From NCBI RefSeq assembly GCF_007856155.1, contig NZ_CP042266.1:4526001-4590000 (forward strand): 64,000 bases of DNA, read 5' to 3'. A program made the position numbers and the translations under genes. Positions 61,504 through 64,000 of this stretch are shown piece by piece. The notes under the pieces were generated by a model that was not told the origin of the DNA, did not search any database, and worked only from the letters and a program-made list of their open reading frames with translations. Position 1 is the stretch's first letter; each line of letters begins with the position of its first letter. Source of the DNA: Streptomyces qinzhouensis. Lineage in GTDB: Bacteria; Actinomycetota; Actinomycetes; Streptomycetales; Streptomycetaceae.

Positions 61504-62709
61504 ATGTCATATGTAGAGGTTCCGGGGGAGCAGGTTCCCATCCGGATGTGGACGGATCCGGCAGGCGTCGAGGACGTCGCCATGGCACAGCTCCGCAATG
61601 TCGCCACACTTCCCTGGATCAAGGGGCTCGCGGTCATGCCGGACGTGCATTACGGCAAGGGCGCCACGGTCGGGTCCGTGATCGCGATGAAGGACGCGGT
61701 GTGCCCGGCCGCGGTCGGCGTCGACATCGGCTGCGGAATGTCCGCGGTGAAGTCCTCGCTCACGGCGAACGACCTGCCCGGTGATCTCTCCGGGCTGCGG
61801 TCGCGGATCGAGCAGGCGATCCCGGTCGGCCGCGGGATGCACGGCGAGCCGGTCGACACGGGACGGGTGTACGGATTCGGCTCCACCGCTTCGCCGGAGG
61901 GCTGGAGCGACTTCTGGGACCGCTTCGACACCGTCGCCGACGCGGTGAAGTTCCGCCGTGAGCGGGCGCTCCAGCAGATGGGCACCCTCGGCTCGGGCAA
62001 TCACTTCGTCGAGGTCTGCCTGGACGAGGAGGGCGCGGTCTGGCTGATGCTGCACTCCGGCTCCCGCAACATCGGCAAGGAGCTGGCCGACCACCACATC
62101 GGGGTCGCCCGTGACCTCGAGCACAATCAGGGCCTGGTCGACGCCGATCTGGCGGTGTTCCTCGCGGAGACCCCGGAGATGGGCGCGTACCGGAACGATC
62201 TGTTCTGGGCGCAGGAGTACGCCAAGTACAACCGCGCGGTCATGATGGGCCTGCTCCAGGAGGTCGTCCGGGGCCAGTTCCGCAAGGCCAAGGTCACCTT
62301 CGGCGAGGTCATCTCCTGCCACCACAACTACGTGTCGGAGGAGCGGTACGACGGAATGGACCTGCTGGTCACCCGGAAGGGCGCGATCCGCGCGGGCTCC
62401 GGCGACTACGGGATCATCCCCGGCTCCATGGGCACCGGCTCGTACATCGTGCGCGGTCTGGGCAACGAGAAGTCCTTCAACTCCGCTTCCCACGGCGCGG
62501 GCCGCCGGATGAGCCGCAACCAGGCGAAGAAACGGTTCTCGACGCAGGACCTGGAGGACCAGACCCGGGGCGTGGAGTGCCGTAAGGACAGCGGTGTGGT
62601 CGATGAGATCCCCAGCGCCTACAAGCCCATCGAGCAGGTCATCCAGGCCCAGACGGACCTGGTGGAGGTCGTCGCGAAGCTGAAGCAGGTCGTGTGTGTG
62701 AAGGGCTGA
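61504..62709 (+). CDS. rtcB: RNA-splicing ligase RtcB
   Basis: This is a 401-residue GTP-dependent RNA ligase of the RtcB family, joining 2',3'-cyclic phosphate and 5'-OH RNA ends. Metal-binding motifs are MPDVHYGKGATVGS (about residue 47), GVDIGCGMSAV (Cys about 78), GTLGSGNHFVEV (about 162), MLHSGSRNIG, and SCHHNYVSEE. The guanylylated His lies in SASHGAGRRMSR (about 332). It has no archease partner or RtcA nearby. The ATG at 61504 gives the usual N-terminus; GGGGAGAAGGGGG precedes it. The gene is divergent from the DUF3558 genes. Confidence 0.96.
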   Translation: MSYVEVPGEQVPIRMWTDPAGVEDVAMAQLRNVATLPWIKGLAVMPDVHYGKGATVGSVIAMKDAVCPAAVGVDIGCGMSAVKSSLTANDLPGDLSGLRSRIEQAIPVGRGMHGEPVDTGRVYGFGSTASPEGWSDFWDRFDTVADAVKFRRERALQQMGTLGSGNHFVEVCLDEEGAVWLMLHSGSRNIGKELADHHIGVARDLEHNQGLVDADLAVFLAETPEMGAYRNDLFWAQEYAKYNRAVMMGLLQEVVRGQFRKAKVTFGEVISCHHNYVSEERYDGMDLLVTRKGAIRAGSGDYGIIPGSMGTGSYIVRGLGNEKSFNSASHGAGRRMSRNQAKKRFSTQDLEDQTRGVECRKDSGVVDEIPSAYKPIEQVIQAQTDLVEVVAKLKQVVCVKG

Positions 62710-62723
62710 AGGGCTGAAGGGGG

Positions 62724-62781
62724 GAGGCCGGCGGAGCCGGGCCGGGCACGGGGCAGGGTCCCGGCCGGTTCCGCCGGCCTC
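62724..62781. terminator. Terminator between rtcB and the SDR gene
   Basis: GAGGCCGGCGGAGCCGG and its complement (one G-U pair) flank 24 bases between converging genes. Confidence 0.7.
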
Positions 62782-62788
62782 GCCCCGG

Positions 62789-63598
62789 TCACCCTTCCCG
62801 GTGGACCTTGGTGTTGGAGGCCTGGGCGCGGGGGCGGACGACCAGCAGGTCGATGTTGACATGGGAGGGGCGGGTGATCGCCCAGACGACCGTGGCGGCG
62901 ACGTCGTCCGCGGTGAGGGGGGACGCCACACCCTGGTAGACCCGGGCCGCCTTCTCCGTGTCACCGCGGAAACGAGTGGTGGCGAACTCGTCCGTCTTCA
63001 CCATCCCCGGCGCGATCTCGACGACCCGGACCGGAGTGCCGACGATCTCCAGCCGGAGGGTCTCGGCGATGACGCGCTCCGCGTGCTTGGCGGCGACATA
63101 GCCACCGCCGCCCTCGTAGGCCGAGTGGGCCGCGGTGGAGGTCAGGACGACGACCGTGCCGTCTCCGCTCGCCGTGAGCGCGGGCAGCAGGGCCTGGGTG
63201 ACGTTCAGCGTGCCCAGCACATTGACCTCGTACATCCACCGCCAGTCGGCGGGATCGCCGGTCGCCACGGGGTCCGCGCCGAGTGCGCCGCCCGCGTTGT
63301 TGACCAGGACGTCGCAGCGGTCGAGCCCGGCCGCGAAGGCGTCGACGGCGGCGCGGTCGGTGATGTCGAGCGGGTAGGCGGTGGCCCGGTGCCCGGCGGC
63401 GGTCAGCTCGGCCGCCAGCTCCGTGATCCGGTCCGTGCGGCGGGCGGCCAGCACGGTGTGGAAGCCCTCGGCGGCGAGCCCGCGCGCGGTGGCGGCGCCG
63501 ATACCGCTGCCGGCGCCGGTGACGACGGCGACGGGCGCACCCCGGTGCTCGGCGGGGGTCGGTTCGGCGGTCCTCGCCGGGGTCTCTTCGGTGGTCAC
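62789..63598 (-). CDS. SDR-family NAD(P)-dependent oxidoreductase
   Basis: This is a 269-residue classical short-chain dehydrogenase/reductase. VAVVTGAGSGIGAATARGL is the TGxxxGIG cofactor motif and LVNNAGGALG the NAG motif. VVVLTSTAAHSAYEGGGGYV followed by AAKHAE gives the Ser, Tyr-x-x-x-Lys catalytic set. A short Pro/Thr/Glu-rich N-terminal extension is present. GTG at 63598 is chosen because GAGGAGG lies upstream; the in-frame start at 63682 is less likely. Substrate unknown. It stands alone, converging on rtcB. Confidence 0.9.
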   Translation of the reverse strand: MTTEETPARTAEPTPAEHRGAPVAVVTGAGSGIGAATARGLAAEGFHTVLAARRTDRITELAAELTAAGHRATAYPLDITDRAAVDAFAAGLDRCDVLVNNAGGALGADPVATGDPADWRWMYEVNVLGTLNVTQALLPALTASGDGTVVVLTSTAAHSAYEGGGGYVAAKHAERVIAETLRLEIVGTPVRVVEIAPGMVKTDEFATTRFRGDTEKAARVYQGVASPLTADDVAATVVWAITRPSHVNIDLLVVRPRAQASNTKVHREG

Positions 63599-63728
63599 GG
63601 TGGCCTCCTCGGGCGGCTGACGGGGGTTATGGGGGTACGGGGGAGAAGCGGGGGGTACGAGGGCGGGGTGCCCGATCGGCACAGGTAAAGGCGGTGGGGG
63701 TCCGGGTGCGGCGAGGGCGGCGTGTGGG

Positions 63729-64000
63729 TCAGCCGTTGCCGCGCGGGGCGTACATGATCACCGCCATGCCCGCCAGACAGATCAGCGCGCCGGTCACATC
63801 CCAGCGGTCCGGCCGGTAGCCGTCCGCGACCACGCCCCAGGCGATCGAACCCGCGACGAACACACCGCCGTAAGCGGCCAGGATCCGGCCGAACTCACCG
63901 TCCGGCTGGAGCGTGGCGACCAGACCGTACGCGCCGAGCGCGATCACTCCCGCACCGATCCAGATCCACCCGCGATGCTCCCTGACGCCCTGCCAGACGA
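63729..64000 (-). CDS. YnfA-family (UPF0060) small membrane protein, 5' end beyond the window
   Basis: The last part of a YnfA-type four-helix inner-membrane protein is visible. The frame stays open to the window edge ([20 protein letters not shown]). It then reads [20 protein letters not shown] and [20 protein letters not shown], ending YAPRGNG. Family members resemble small-multidrug-resistance-type proteins. About 20 residues of the N-terminus lie outside. Function unknown. Confidence 0.9.
   Translation of the reverse strand, partial: VWQGVREHRGWIWIGAGVIALGAYGLVATLQPDGEFGRILAAYGGVFVAGSIAWGVVADGYRPDRWDVTGALICLAGMAVIMYAPRGNG

Overview
The window reads as chromosomal Streptomyces DNA. GC content and third-position GC are very high, GTG and TTG starts are common, and the order of developmental and haem genes (bdtA, bldN/rsbN, rex-hemA-hemC-hemD-hemB, argS/lysS) matches what I know of that genus. 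No species is claimed. Everything here was read by eye from the sequence; no alignment or database search was run.

Layout. 1-3.1 kb: the 3' part of a 23S rRNA gene, a 5S gene and the rrn terminator. 3.2-9.0 kb: a HAD phosphatase, an AcuC-type deacetylase, an actinobacterial phosphatase, the excisionase-type regulator BdtA, the 32-residue ribosomal protein bS22, an NAD-dependent epimerase and an acyltransferase. 9.1-13.5 kb: the aerial-development sigma factor BldN, its anti-sigma factor RsbN (with a promoter resembling the sigma-BldN type), a HAD-IB phosphatase and a glutaredoxin-like protein. 13.5-21.6 kb: the redox sensor Rex behind a perfect-dyad Rex operator, then hemA-hemC-hemD translationally coupled, with hemB further on. 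Two tandem paralogous 75-77 residue genes of unknown family and a DinB protein sit between hemD and hemB.

21.7-33.1 kb is accessory: a cytochrome P450 with a glutamine-synthetase-like ligase, an NmrA-type reductase, a secreted GH19 chitinase with a likely DasR site, a WhiJ-type cassette (DUF397, XRE regulator, divergent HATPase) with a perfect inverted repeat between the divergent genes, an imine-reductase-like enzyme, and a divergent pair formed by an unrecognised protein and a TIR-transmembrane-WD40 protein. 33.2-37.3 kb holds one very large secreted protein that joins a phosphatidylinositol-phospholipase-C-like domain to a GH18 chitinase. argS and a class I lysS follow.

41.2-57.3 kb is the most unusual part. 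A YhfY/YhfU/YhfT/phosphotriesterase operon resembling half of the E. coli yhf operon lies between a relic and an intact copy of a secreted polymorphic-toxin locus. The intact locus has a large DNRLRE/FG-GAP secreted protein and, divergent from it, a 2.6-kresidue RHS protein. The RHS protein carries a lectin insertion, a Lys/Ala-rich linker, a C-terminal HINT domain and a terminal toxin domain, and a probable immunity gene follows. The two divergent promoters carry the same 28-29 bp motif in mirror orientation at almost the same distance from each start. The relic at 41.2-41.5 kb fuses the 3' end of an FG-GAP gene to an internal RHS fragment. 57.4-64 kb: a small membrane protein, a DUF2637 protein, two DUF3558 lipoproteins, RtcB, an SDR and the edge of a YnfA gene.
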